64,000 bases of DNA from Cuneatibacter caecimuris (GTDB lineage: Bacteria; Bacillota; Clostridia; Lachnospirales; Lachnospiraceae): assembly GCF_004216775.1 (NCBI RefSeq), contig NZ_SGXF01000007.1, positions 62,001-126,000 of the forward strand, written 5' to 3'. Made by a program: the position numbers and the translations under genes. Numbering within the stretch: the stretch's first letter is position 1; each line of letters begins with the position of its first letter. Positions 17,249 to 25,131 of this stretch are shown piece after piece. The notes beneath the pieces were generated by a model. It worked only from the letters and a program-made list of their open reading frames with translations, did not search any database and was not told the origin of the DNA.

Positions 17249-19117
17249 CTATTTTTTCAGGCATTCCTTCAGATACGCCGCCAGGTTTTCATCCACGCAA
17301 TATACATAACAGCCTTTCATCCCTCTAGTCATAAGCGTGCGGTATGTATTCTTGATGATTTCATCAGCCAGGGCTTTTGCCTTATCCGGATCTTCTTTAT
17401 ATATCTTTTGGATTCCTCTCAGCGATTGGTCTGTTTTCGCTCTTTTGGTAAAATCCGTCACCACTTTTCCATTTTCATACCGCAGATCCTCTCCTATGAT
17501 GACGCCTACATAGTCAAACTCCAGCCCCTGGGACGTATGAATGCAGCCCGCTTCATTTACGGAATCTTCATCAATAGCAAATGTTGACGTATTCTTTAAA
17601 TTCCAGCTGATTTCAAAATCATCAATAATTATATCATGTACATCGGGATTATTTTGTCCTTCCTTTTTCCAGTTCCAGCAGTAACCTGCCAGAATCCTGG
17701 CCCTGTTATTGATTCGATTTCGCTCAAAAATAAAATTCCGGACTTCATGAGGCGAATCCATTATCTGAATCTCGTAATCAATGTCTTCCATATCCCAGTT
17801 AGCTGTTTCACGGATTTCCAATGTGTTATCCAGCCAAGCCAGATAACCGTCAGAGCCATTGCACCGGAATTGCGACACTAACTCCAACCGTTTTATTTCG
17901 GCCCCTGCTTCAACTGCCCATTTTTCGATCTCTGCCACGCTGCCGATATCGCTCAGCGTAACTCTTTGGCTTTCATCAATGAAAAACACGCTGCACCGGG
18001 AGGCATGGATGATTTCTTTGATCTGGTTTTCGCCCATATTCTGGAACAGGCCGGATTTCTTATTCAGCCGGTGCGCTTCATCCACCAGTATGGTATCTAC
18101 AATGCCTTCGCCGGCATCCGTATAGATCCCAGAACCTTTAAACATATTATCCACGCTGCTTTTTCGGATTTCTCCTTTCAGCTTTTTCTGGTATACACAA
18201 CGGGGAGCGCTGTTTTTAGAGACATACTGGCAGAACTGGTCTTCATTTGTCAGCTGCGCCAAAAGGTTTACTGCAACTACTGATTTGCCGGTTCCGGGAC
18301 CGCCCTGTACAATAATCACCCGTTTTTTCTGATCCTCCATCGTGCGCCTTGAAGCGTATAAAATTTCCTCATAAACCACTTTCTGCTCATCCAGCATCAC
18401 GAATTCCTGATTGCCTTTCAGCATTTTGGCGATTGATTCCTGAAGGCTTTTAGACGGCTTAATTTTTCCATTATCCACCGCATAAATCAGCTCTTTATTA
18501 TCTCCCTTTACAACGCTTTTTTTGATAAACTCTCTGAGCTGATCTACCTGGCCGCGGGTAAATGCAGGCGCGTCCTCTAAATAGCTCTCATACTGCGGCC
18601 CGTCTAAAGGGTCTTTTTCCCTGCGTCTGTAATTATGTAAATAGGCACAGGGAAAAAGGCCGATTTTACCGTCCTGCACCGCCTGATTGTAATCTGTGAT
18701 CAGCATGGCATAGGACCATGCCTGATAAGACGGATGTACCACCTGACGCAGGGCATTTCCTGTATAGGTCTCTACCAATGCGTCTCTTCCCTCTACCGCA
18801 TCTATTTTATCCCATTGCTTCAGCTCAATAATCACCACATTGCTTTTAGCTTCCTGGTCATAGCCGGATATCAGGAAATCCACACGTTTTGAAGTCTGCG
18901 GAATATTGTACTCAATGGCAACGCCCGCATCCCGGGGAATTTCATGGTCATTCAGAACCTTATACATATATTCTAAAGAATTTTCCCAGGCCCTGAATTC
19001 ATTTCGGGCAGTGCGGCGGTTCATTTTTTCGTAGATATTCTGTTCAATCTCAAACGCTATTGTGTCCATTTCAACACTTCTGAGGAACTCTTCCTTTATT
19101 CCGTCATACACTATCAT
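17249..19117 (-). CDS. PDDEXK-like nuclease + DUF2075 (Schlafen-type) helicase fusion
   Basis: 622 residues. About 70-105 carry a PD-(D/E)xK-like pattern (VDFLISGYD then VVIIELKQW). The DUF2075 helicase-like domain starts near 265, with Walker A GGPGTGKS (about 271-278), Walker B ILVDEAHRL (about 347), and a late motif SQGLEFDYVGVIIG typical of superfamily 1 helicases. PF09848 (DUF2075) is the bacterial relative of the Schlafen group III helicase domain. The start has GGAGGACAAAAT. Family members with a MazG-like partner recur in bacteria, and the role is unproven; anti-phage or nucleic-acid repair is inferred from the domain make-up and the island setting. Confidence 0.85.
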   Translation of the reverse strand: MIVYDGIKEEFLRSVEMDTIAFEIEQNIYEKMNRRTARNEFRAWENSLEYMYKVLNDHEIPRDAGVAIEYNIPQTSKRVDFLISGYDQEAKSNVVIIELKQWDKIDAVEGRDALVETYTGNALRQVVHPSYQAWSYAMLITDYNQAVQDGKIGLFPCAYLHNYRRREKDPLDGPQYESYLEDAPAFTRGQVDQLREFIKKSVVKGDNKELIYAVDNGKIKPSKSLQESIAKMLKGNQEFVMLDEQKVVYEEILYASRRTMEDQKKRVIIVQGGPGTGKSVVAVNLLAQLTNEDQFCQYVSKNSAPRCVYQKKLKGEIRKSSVDNMFKGSGIYTDAGEGIVDTILVDEAHRLNKKSGLFQNMGENQIKEIIHASRCSVFFIDESQRVTLSDIGSVAEIEKWAVEAGAEIKRLELVSQFRCNGSDGYLAWLDNTLEIRETANWDMEDIDYEIQIMDSPHEVRNFIFERNRINNRARILAGYCWNWKKEGQNNPDVHDIIIDDFEISWNLKNTSTFAIDEDSVNEAGCIHTSQGLEFDYVGVIIGEDLRYENGKVVTDFTKRAKTDQSLRGIQKIYKEDPDKAKALADEIIKNTYRTLMTRGMKGCYVYCVDENLAAYLKECLKK

Positions 19118-19230
19118 ATTTTGTCCTCCAGGCTGCTGCTCCGCCCAAAACCCGTGCGTACTTAAAGTGCTGCCGTAATTTTATCAATCAAAAACTTTCT
19201 TTTGTTCATAGTATTTTCCCAGCTATACCC

Positions 19231-19488
19231 TTACTTTTTATGCTGGTTATAAAATGCCTTTAATTCAGCCTTACGATCTTCCGGAAGTAATGTTTTTTTT
19301 ACGCCGCAAATGGCTCCTTCCAGGGCCAGCAGCCGGTGAATGCATGCCGACGCGTCAATTTCCTGGATTTTCAGCCACGCCTGCTCCGCCCCCAGCTTTT
19401 TTAAGTCCTCACAGGTTCTGATTCCCGCCTCGTTTAACTGCCGCTCCACTTCTTTCCCAATATTGGGCAGCTGTGCTAATTCTCCCAT
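19231..19488 (-). CDS. TfoX C-terminal domain protein
   Basis: 85 residues from the ATG at 19488, which has GGAGGAGAAAA before it; the longer frame would place that site inside the coding region. LAQLPNIGKEVERQLNEAGI is a helix-hairpin-helix-like TfoX_C signature, and AICGVKKTLLPEDRKAELKAF closes the domain. TfoX_C proteins are small and of unclear role; the full-length Proteobacterial TfoX is a competence regulator. It starts 22 bp after eutH and is probably co-transcribed. Confidence 0.85.
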   Translation of the reverse strand: MGELAQLPNIGKEVERQLNEAGIRTCEDLKKLGAEQAWLKIQEIDASACIHRLLALEGAICGVKKTLLPEDRKAELKAFYNQHKK

Positions 19489-19510
19489 TTTTCTCCTCCA
19501 GTTCATATAA

Positions 19511-20569
19511 TTATTTAGTCAATAACAGGGCTGCCGCCGCCCCCGCAATCCCGCCTGTAAATTTCGCCGCCAGCAGAGGAACCACCAGATCCGGCTCTGC
19601 ACCGAAAGTAAAGCCCATATGAGCGGCCATTGCCGAAGCCGCGCATACCGCAAACGCCGCGTTTACCACTTTTCCGCGGGCATCCATATTTTTCATCATT
19701 GCAATGGCCGGAACCACACTGACGGTTCCCATGAGCAGCCCCGCGATGCTGCTGGAATTCATACCAGTTTTTCTCCCAATCCAGGCCAGAGGTTTTTTCA
19801 AAAGCCGCTGCAGCAGTTCAGCCACAGGCAGGCTGCCCAACATCACTATGCCGATTGAAGAAACAACCTCCATGGCATTTTCAATAGATTCCATCTGAGC
19901 AATCGCTTTCCACCCGGTCATATAGGCTACCGCTCCCAGGACCAGCCCCACTGTCGTCAGAACCCTGATCAGGGCGGCAAACACTGAAAACCCGCGAAGC
20001 ATCTTATCCGGAAATTTCCAGATCCCTGCCATCAACAGCCCCGCGGTCAGAAGCACCGGCAAACTCTGCAGGACAATAACGCCAGGAGCAAGAGAACACA
20101 AAATCCCTCCAACCAGCAGCCCCACAGGCAGGCATCCGGCGCCGATTAAAATCCCTTTTGCAAACCCTGCCCTGTCTTTTTTCTCCAGCATTCCCATGCC
20201 TACTGGAATCGTAAAAGTAACCGTACAGCCAAATGTGGCGGCTACGATGATTCCGGCATACCTTCCCACATCAGCATCTGCAGCCAGCTCCGTGGCCAGC
20301 TGGTATCCGCCCATATCGATTGCCAAAATTCCGCCCAAAATTGCCGGGTCCAGCCCCAGGCTCCTCCAAAGAGGCACAACCGCCATCTTCAGCCCGGAAG
20401 AAAGCAGCGGCGCCAGACAGATAATTCCCGCCATAGACAATGCGGTGGTTCCCAACAGCAGAAACCCTTCTTCAAACTTTTTCCCCAGGCCGAACCGGTT
20501 TCCCATCAGCCTGTCCAAGCCGCCGGCAACCGCTCCCGCAGCCATCATCCACATAATTGCCTGATTCAT
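19511..20569 (-). CDS. eutH: EutH-like ethanolamine transporter (orphan)
   Basis: 352 residues from the ATG at 20569. That start fits the family N-terminus (MNQAIMWMMAAGAVAGG then GNRFGLGKKFEEGF); a longer frame begins at an in-frame TTG. About 10-11 hydrophobic helices and the conserved GGILAIDMGGYQLA and FTIPVG segments identify EutH. The family is linked to ethanolamine uptake at low pH. No other eut gene (lyase, shell protein, regulator) is in the window, so it is isolated from its pathway and may carry another substrate. Confidence 0.85.
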   Translation of the reverse strand: MNQAIMWMMAAGAVAGGLDRLMGNRFGLGKKFEEGFLLLGTTALSMAGIICLAPLLSSGLKMAVVPLWRSLGLDPAILGGILAIDMGGYQLATELAADADVGRYAGIIVAATFGCTVTFTIPVGMGMLEKKDRAGFAKGILIGAGCLPVGLLVGGILCSLAPGVIVLQSLPVLLTAGLLMAGIWKFPDKMLRGFSVFAALIRVLTTVGLVLGAVAYMTGWKAIAQMESIENAMEVVSSIGIVMLGSLPVAELLQRLLKKPLAWIGRKTGMNSSSIAGLLMGTVSVVPAIAMMKNMDARGKVVNAAFAVCAASAMAAHMGFTFGAEPDLVVPLLAAKFTGGIAGAAAALLLTK

Positions 20570-20787
20570 ATCTGACTTATTCACTCCCGATGGATAGTCT
20601 GTCCCCTTCAATATTTTCTTCTGTATATTTTATCACAAATATTCGTTTTATTCCATAGCAATCCGTCTTTTCATTTATATCAGGCAGAGCCAAGTTTGTC
20701 TGCCAAAAACATCTGTACAGATTTTCTAAATTTTGATATGATAATAACAGGATAAAAGGGCTAAGGTTTTTACATGGAGGTACATAG

Positions 20788-21339
20788 ATGGATTATGAAA
20801 ATAATTTTAACTTTTTAACACCCTATATCGGGAACGACGAACAAATTTTATGGAAAGGAAAACCCGGGAAAGGAAATATTTTTTCCGGCAGAGACATTGT
20901 CATGCTGCCATTCAGTATTATGTGGCTGTCCTTTTGTCTGGTATGGGAGTATACTGCCATCAAAAGCGGATCGTCAATTTTCTTCATGCTGTGGGGGCTG
21001 CCGTTTATCGGTGTGGGTATCTATATGCTGTTTGGAGGTTTTATTCGAAAAGCCAGATTAAAGAATAAAACTTATTATGTCATAACCAATAAGAAGATTA
21101 TTATAAAATCAGGAAACAATATAGAACTATATAATGGAAAAGATCTTCCGCCAATGCGTATTAAGCTTCATAAGAACGGAAGCGGAACTATTACATTCAA
21201 TGAAGATATATATAACACAAGGGGCCGCGTACGTTCCACTTACTGTATGCTGGAAAATCTCGCAGATGTCGTTCAGGCGCAAAGAGCTGTAAGCAGGATG
21301 CTGGAAGAGGGTGCCGGAACAGTTGATGATATTTTTTGA
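20788..21339 (+). CDS. Bacterial PH-domain membrane protein
   Basis: 183 residues with a clear CATGGAGGTACATAG ribosome site. Two membrane helices lie near residues 40-60 and 68-88. They are followed by a beta-rich PH-like domain with the YYVITNKKIIIKSG signature seen in bacterial PH-domain proteins. An N-terminal ILWKGKPGKGN segment is also typical. The soluble domain would face the cytoplasm. Function unknown. Confidence 0.8.
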   Translation: MDYENNFNFLTPYIGNDEQILWKGKPGKGNIFSGRDIVMLPFSIMWLSFCLVWEYTAIKSGSSIFFMLWGLPFIGVGIYMLFGGFIRKARLKNKTYYVITNKKIIIKSGNNIELYNGKDLPPMRIKLHKNGSGTITFNEDIYNTRGRVRSTYCMLENLADVVQAQRAVSRMLEEGAGTVDDIF

Positions 21340-21488
21340 GTTTGGGCATTGATGAAATCTATTACTCCGTCGGGGATAATCTAACTTGAAATATGGCAGG
21401 CAGGCATTACTTGAAAAAGACCAACACCACCGGTCCCAGCAAAAGGTTTGCCGTCAAAAACGAGACTATGAAAAAAAGGACCTGTTGA
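21340..21488 (+). other. Gap with a coding-like fragment, unrecognised
   Basis: From about 21380 to a TAA at 21494-21496 one plus frame reads a charged stretch (LKYGRQALLEKDQHH ... QKRDYEKKDLL) without a start codon. It resembles a mobilisation or element-borne tail but was not identified. It adjoins an IS3 relic, so the region from 21340 to about 21690 looks like mobile-element debris. Confidence 0.3.
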
Positions 21489-21688
21489 CAAACTAAAGAA
21501 AAATAAAATGTTCTATTGTCAGGATTGGACGGGCGTTAAAATTTCAGAGTTCATTGACATTCTCAACAATTATCTGTTTTGGTATAACACAAAGCGGGTT
21601 AAAACATCACTTGGAAATATGAGTCCCAGGGAGTATCGGCAGAGCCTTGGTATGGTTGCATAACCAGTCCGACTTTTTGTCCGCACCC
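21489..21688 (+). mobile_element. IS3-family (IS150-like) transposase 3' relic
   Basis: The frame ending at TAA 21661-21663 encodes the last ~55 residues of an IS3-type integrase-core transposase: KNKMFYCQDWTGV, FIDILNNYLFWYNTKRVKTSLG and MSPREYRQSLG. That tail is diagnostic. A right-end-like TTTTTGTCCGCACCC follows. Upstream catalytic DDE residues and the left end are absent, so the element is dead. Confidence 0.8.
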
Positions 21689-21711
21689 TTGTCTCTTCTC
21701 AATATAAACTC

Positions 21712-21757
21712 CAAAGAAAAAAACACTGTCATGGAAAATCCCCATTTTCCATGACAG
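21712..21757 (-). terminator. Terminator of the START-like gene
   Basis: A perfect 14-bp stem (CTGTCATGGAAAAT / ATTTTCCATGACAG, CCCC loop) at 21726-21757, followed on the minus strand by TGTTTTTTTCTTTGG. It ends transcription from the minus-strand gene at 21840-22253. Confidence 0.9.
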
Positions 21758-21839
21758 CTTTAAATACCCGGACCATATTTCTGTAACCTACATTCTATAT
21801 GATCCTCCCCCTATCAAAAAATTACAGATGATGTCATAA

Positions 21840-22253
21840 TCAGTTCATTTCGCCCAACCGTCTGCGCAGATCCAGAATATATCTCCGCTGCATTTTCTGT
21901 ACAGGCTTCCAAAACTGTGCCAGGAGCTGCAGGGCCGTACTGCTGAAATATATTTCTTCTGTAAAACGCACCTTAGTCCCTCCTGCCGGGACCGAAAAGA
22001 ATTCTCCCTTCCAGGTTCCTTTTATGTTTTTATTCTTCATATCAAAGGCATATAATGTATATTCATCCCTAGCTGTAACAAAAAATTCTGTCGCAATCCC
22101 GTTCCTCCCGTACTCTGTAAAACGGCGGCTGTCGGGGTCTGCCTCAGATCTGTACACATCGCTTCTCCAGCTGCAGTCTCCCGCATTTGTTACCAGATTC
22201 CATACTTCCACCACACAGGTACAAAATTCAGCGGTAATTGTTGTCCTTACCAT
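21840..22253 (-). CDS. SRPBCC (START/polyketide-cyclase-like) protein
   Basis: 137 residues with an AAGGAGGGGGGCCA site at the start. The strand-helix pattern, 'VWNLVTNAGDCSWRSDV' near the start and 'GGTKVRFTEEIYF' later, match the SRPBCC hydrophobic-ligand-binding fold. The ligand is unknown. It stands alone between a terminator and the pnp terminator. Confidence 0.75.
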   Translation of the reverse strand: MVRTTITAEFCTCVVEVWNLVTNAGDCSWRSDVYRSEADPDSRRFTEYGRNGIATEFFVTARDEYTLYAFDMKNKNIKGTWKGEFFSVPAGGTKVRFTEEIYFSSTALQLLAQFWKPVQKMQRRYILDLRRRLGEMN

Positions 22254-22358
22254 TGGCCCCCCTCCTTGTTATTTAGTATAACATAGCGAACGTCTACCGC
22301 CTAATGGTTTTATGGTGCACTTTGTTACTTGTGTTTATTAAAAATTATGATATACTAT

Positions 22359-22394
22359 AAAAAGTGCCGGATAAAATAATATCCGGCACTTTTT
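22359..22394 (-). terminator. Terminator after pnp
   Basis: AAAAAGTGCCGGATA pairs with TATCCGGCACTTTTT around a 6-nt loop. A-tract and T-tract flanks make it work in both directions. It lies 35 bp past the pnp stop codon. Confidence 0.9.
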
Positions 22395-22428
22395 GATTAT
22401 TTGTTTTGCACAAAACTCTCTGGATTTC

Positions 22429-24516
22429 TTACTTAACATCCTTGAGGCTGAAACTGATCCTGCCCATCTTGTCCTTTCCGAGACATACCACTTTCACCAC
22501 ATCTCCCAGAGTCAGAACATCTTCCACGCGATTCACACGTTCCTTAGACAGTTTGGAAATGTGTACCATTCCTTCTTTGCCCGGCGCAAACTCCAGGAAA
22601 GCGCCGAAATCCTTGATGCTGATCACCTTGCCGGTCAGCACCTGTCCGGTTTCAAATTCAGCCACAATCGTGTTAATATAATTTACAGCTTTCTGCATCA
22701 TTTCATGATCTGTACCGCACACCGATACAAAGCCGTCATCATCAATATCAATTTTTACGCCCGTCTCTTCGATGATCTTGTTGATCACCTTGCCCTGCTT
22801 GCCTACCACATCGCCGATCTTTGCAGGATCAATCTGCAGCTGGATAATCTTGGGAGCATATTTATTGACCTCAGCTCTGGGCTCGGAAATTGCTTTTGCC
22901 ATTACCTCATCCATGATATACATGCGGGCTTCCCTGGTACGGGCAATAGCCTCTTCAATAATCGGTCTGGTCAGGCCATTGATTTTAATATCCATCTGGA
23001 TGGCTGTGATCCCATCCCGGGTACCTGCAACCTTAAAGTCCATATCCCCGAAGAAATCCTCCAGGCCCTGAATATCAGTGAGAACAATATAGTCGTCATC
23101 CGTATCTCCGGTCACCAGGCCGCAGGAAATACCTGCCACCGGTTTCTTAATCGGAACTCCCGCGCTCATCAAGGACATGGATGATGCGCAGATAGAAGCC
23201 TGAGACGTGGAGCCATTGGATTCAAAGGTCTCGGATACGGTACGGATCGCATAGGGGAATTCCTCTACGGTGGGCAGCACCGGAATCAATGCGCGCTCTG
23301 CCAGAGCTCCGTGGCCGATTTCACGCCGTCCCGGGCCTCTGGAAGGTTTTGTTTCACCCACGGAATAGGAAGGGAAATTATAGTGGTGCATATATCTCTT
23401 CTCTGTTTCCATCTCATCCAGGCCGTCCAGACGCTGCGCATCGGACAGAGGCGCCAGCGTGGTCACTGTACAGATCTGTGTCTGCCCTCTGGTGAACATA
23501 GCGGAACCATGCGCTCTGGGCAGCAGATCAATCTCTGCAGCCAGATGGCGGATCTGTGTGATGTCGCGGCCGTCAGGACGCTTGTGATCCTTCAGGATCA
23601 TCTTGCGCACAGTCTTTTTCTGATACTTATACAGCGCTTCTCCCAACATGGGAATCCACTCCGGATGCTCTTCTTCGTAACGCGCTGCCAGCATTTCCTT
23701 TAACTCATGAATATTGGCTTCACGCTTTTGTTTTTCATCAGTAAATACTGCCTCTTCCATCTGTTCTGCAGGAACAGCGGCAGTCATGTCAGCCCAGAGT
23801 TCTTCATCCACATCGCAGGACTGATAGCTGTGTTTAGGCTTTCCGCATTCTGCTACAATCGTGTCAATGAAGGCAATTACCTTCTGGTTCATCTCATGAG
23901 CTGCGAAAATTGCCTCAAGCATTTTGTCTTCCGGCACTTCATTTGCTCCCGCCTCGATCATGATCACTTTTTCCCTGGTGGACGCCACCGTCAGATTCAG
24001 ATCGGAAACCTTTTTCTGAGGAAGGCTGGGATTAAAAATCAGTTCTCCGTCAATCATGCCCACCTGTGTGGCAGCGATGGGGCCGTCAAAAGGAATATCG
24101 GAAATTGAGGTGGATATCGAAGAGCCCAGCATAGCCACCACTTCGGGATTGCACTCAGGATCCACACACATTACAAGATTGCTCAGCGTCACATCATTGC
24201 GGTAATCCTTGGGAAACAGCGGACGCATCGGTCGGTCGATTACACGGGAAGTCAGAATCGCATGCTCACTGGCCTTTCCCTCTCTCTTATTAAAACCGCC
24301 GGGAATCTTACCCACCGCATACATTTTTTCTTCGTATTCCACGCTCAGAGGGAAGAAATCAATACCCTCCCTGGGTTCTTCTGACGCAGTGGCCGTAGAC
24401 AGCACCACCGTATCTCCATAGTGCATAAACGCCGCACCGTTTGCCTGGGCCGCTACTCTGCCGATTTCCACCGTCAGCGTGCGCCCTGCCAGTTCCATTG
24501 AATAAGTTTTGAACAT
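22429..24516 (-). CDS. pnp: Polynucleotide phosphorylase
   Basis: 695 residues, normal for PNPase. Two RNase PH domains (about 1-230 and 310-540) with GPGRREIGHG in the second, then a KH domain (IGDVVGKQGKVINKI) and a C-terminal S1 domain (GKVISIKDFGAFLEFAPGKEGMVHISKL). It degrades RNA 3' to 5' by phosphorolysis and acts in the RNA degradosome. The start has AAAGGAGCTTGCT. It follows rpsO by 192 bp, with a long hairpin between them. Confidence 0.97.
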   Translation of the reverse strand: MFKTYSMELAGRTLTVEIGRVAAQANGAAFMHYGDTVVLSTATASEEPREGIDFFPLSVEYEEKMYAVGKIPGGFNKREGKASEHAILTSRVIDRPMRPLFPKDYRNDVTLSNLVMCVDPECNPEVVAMLGSSISTSISDIPFDGPIAATQVGMIDGELIFNPSLPQKKVSDLNLTVASTREKVIMIEAGANEVPEDKMLEAIFAAHEMNQKVIAFIDTIVAECGKPKHSYQSCDVDEELWADMTAAVPAEQMEEAVFTDEKQKREANIHELKEMLAARYEEEHPEWIPMLGEALYKYQKKTVRKMILKDHKRPDGRDITQIRHLAAEIDLLPRAHGSAMFTRGQTQICTVTTLAPLSDAQRLDGLDEMETEKRYMHHYNFPSYSVGETKPSRGPGRREIGHGALAERALIPVLPTVEEFPYAIRTVSETFESNGSTSQASICASSMSLMSAGVPIKKPVAGISCGLVTGDTDDDYIVLTDIQGLEDFFGDMDFKVAGTRDGITAIQMDIKINGLTRPIIEEAIARTREARMYIMDEVMAKAISEPRAEVNKYAPKIIQLQIDPAKIGDVVGKQGKVINKIIEETGVKIDIDDDGFVSVCGTDHEMMQKAVNYINTIVAEFETGQVLTGKVISIKDFGAFLEFAPGKEGMVHISKLSKERVNRVEDVLTLGDVVKVVCLGKDKMGRISFSLKDVK

Positions 24517-24562
24517 AGCAAGCTCCTTTCATTTTTCCGCCGCTGTAAAGCCTGCAAAGGAG

Positions 24563-24618
24563 CCGAAACTACTGAAAAGCACATAAACATCTGCTTATGT
24601 GTTTTTCAGCGGTCTCGG
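24563..24618 (-). promoter_or_regulatory. Long hairpin in the rpsO-pnp intergenic region
   Basis: On the minus-strand RNA, CCGAGACCGCTGAAAA pairs with UUUUCAGUAGUUUCGG using G-U pairs, and the inner CACATAAGCA / TGTTTATGTG completes a ~27-bp stem with a tiny loop. It lies 47 nt upstream of pnp. In E. coli an RNase III-cut hairpin at this place lets PNPase repress its own mRNA; the same role here is inferred. No T-run follows. Confidence 0.6.
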
Positions 24619-24677
24619 GCTTGGAACCCTCTGCCTTCTTTTTCTCTGCGGCTGTTTTACTGCAGACAACTAAAGAT

Positions 24678-24700
24678 AGGGTGGAGTTTTCCTCCACCCT
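24678..24700 (-). terminator. Hairpin just after rpsO
   Basis: AGGGTGGAG / CTCCACCCT with a 5-nt loop, followed on the minus strand by ATCTTTAG. The weak U-tract suggests partial termination or 3'-end protection between rpsO and pnp. Confidence 0.55.
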
Positions 24701-24708
24701 AAAACAGA

Positions 24709-24975
24709 TTACTTTCTGATGCCAAGACGTGCAATCAGGTTACGATAACCCTCAATGTCCTTCCTCTTCAGGTAATCCAGCAGACCTCTTCTCTGGCCTA
24801 CCATCATCAGCAGACCTCTTCTGGAATGATGATCCTTGGGGTTCTGTTTCAGATGTGCGGTCAGCTCTTCGATTCTGGCTGTCAGAATTGCGATCTGAAC
24901 CTCCGGTGAACCGGTATCTCCTTCTTTTCTGCCATACTCAGCGATGATCTTATCTTTCTTTTCCTTTGAAATCAT
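24709..24975 (-). CDS. rpsO: 30S ribosomal protein S15
   Basis: 88 residues from the ATG at 24975, exactly the family length; the site AAAGGAGGAAATCAAA precedes it, so an upstream in-frame extension is not used. Contains [14 protein letters not shown] and [19 protein letters not shown], the 16S rRNA-binding signature. S15 binds the central domain of 16S rRNA early in assembly. Probably co-transcribed with pnp. The leader from the promoter at 25067-25095 is about 90 nt and GC-rich, a plausible S15-binding autoregulatory leader. Confidence 0.97.
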   Translation of the reverse strand: MISKEKKDKIIAEYGRKEGDTGSPEVQIAILTARIEELTAHLKQNPKDHHSRRGLLMMVGQRRGLLDYLKRKDIEGYRNLIARLGIRK

Positions 24976-25066
24976 TTTGATTTCCTCCTTTAATATTTTT
25001 CTAACCGGATACCAGGCCGTGGCCGGAGTTGCCAGTGGCTGGGTAACGGCGTACACATACTTAATT

Positions 25067-25095
25067 ATCATATCATAAATGGTTTATTTTGTAAA
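25067..25095 (-). promoter_or_regulatory. Sigma-A promoter for rpsO-pnp
   Basis: Minus strand TTTACA (25090-25095), 17-bp spacer, TATGAT (25067-25072). It lies between the accDA stop codon and rpsO. Confidence 0.75.
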
Positions 25096-25131
25096 CACCT
25101 TAATCGTATTTTTTTCAATCTCCATTGACTC

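Noticed and set aside
19162-19209. 15-codon ORF (MNKRKFLIDKITAAL) before the helicase gene
   Set aside because: A GGGA lies at workable spacing, but the ORF is too short to support as a gene and shows no conservation evidence.
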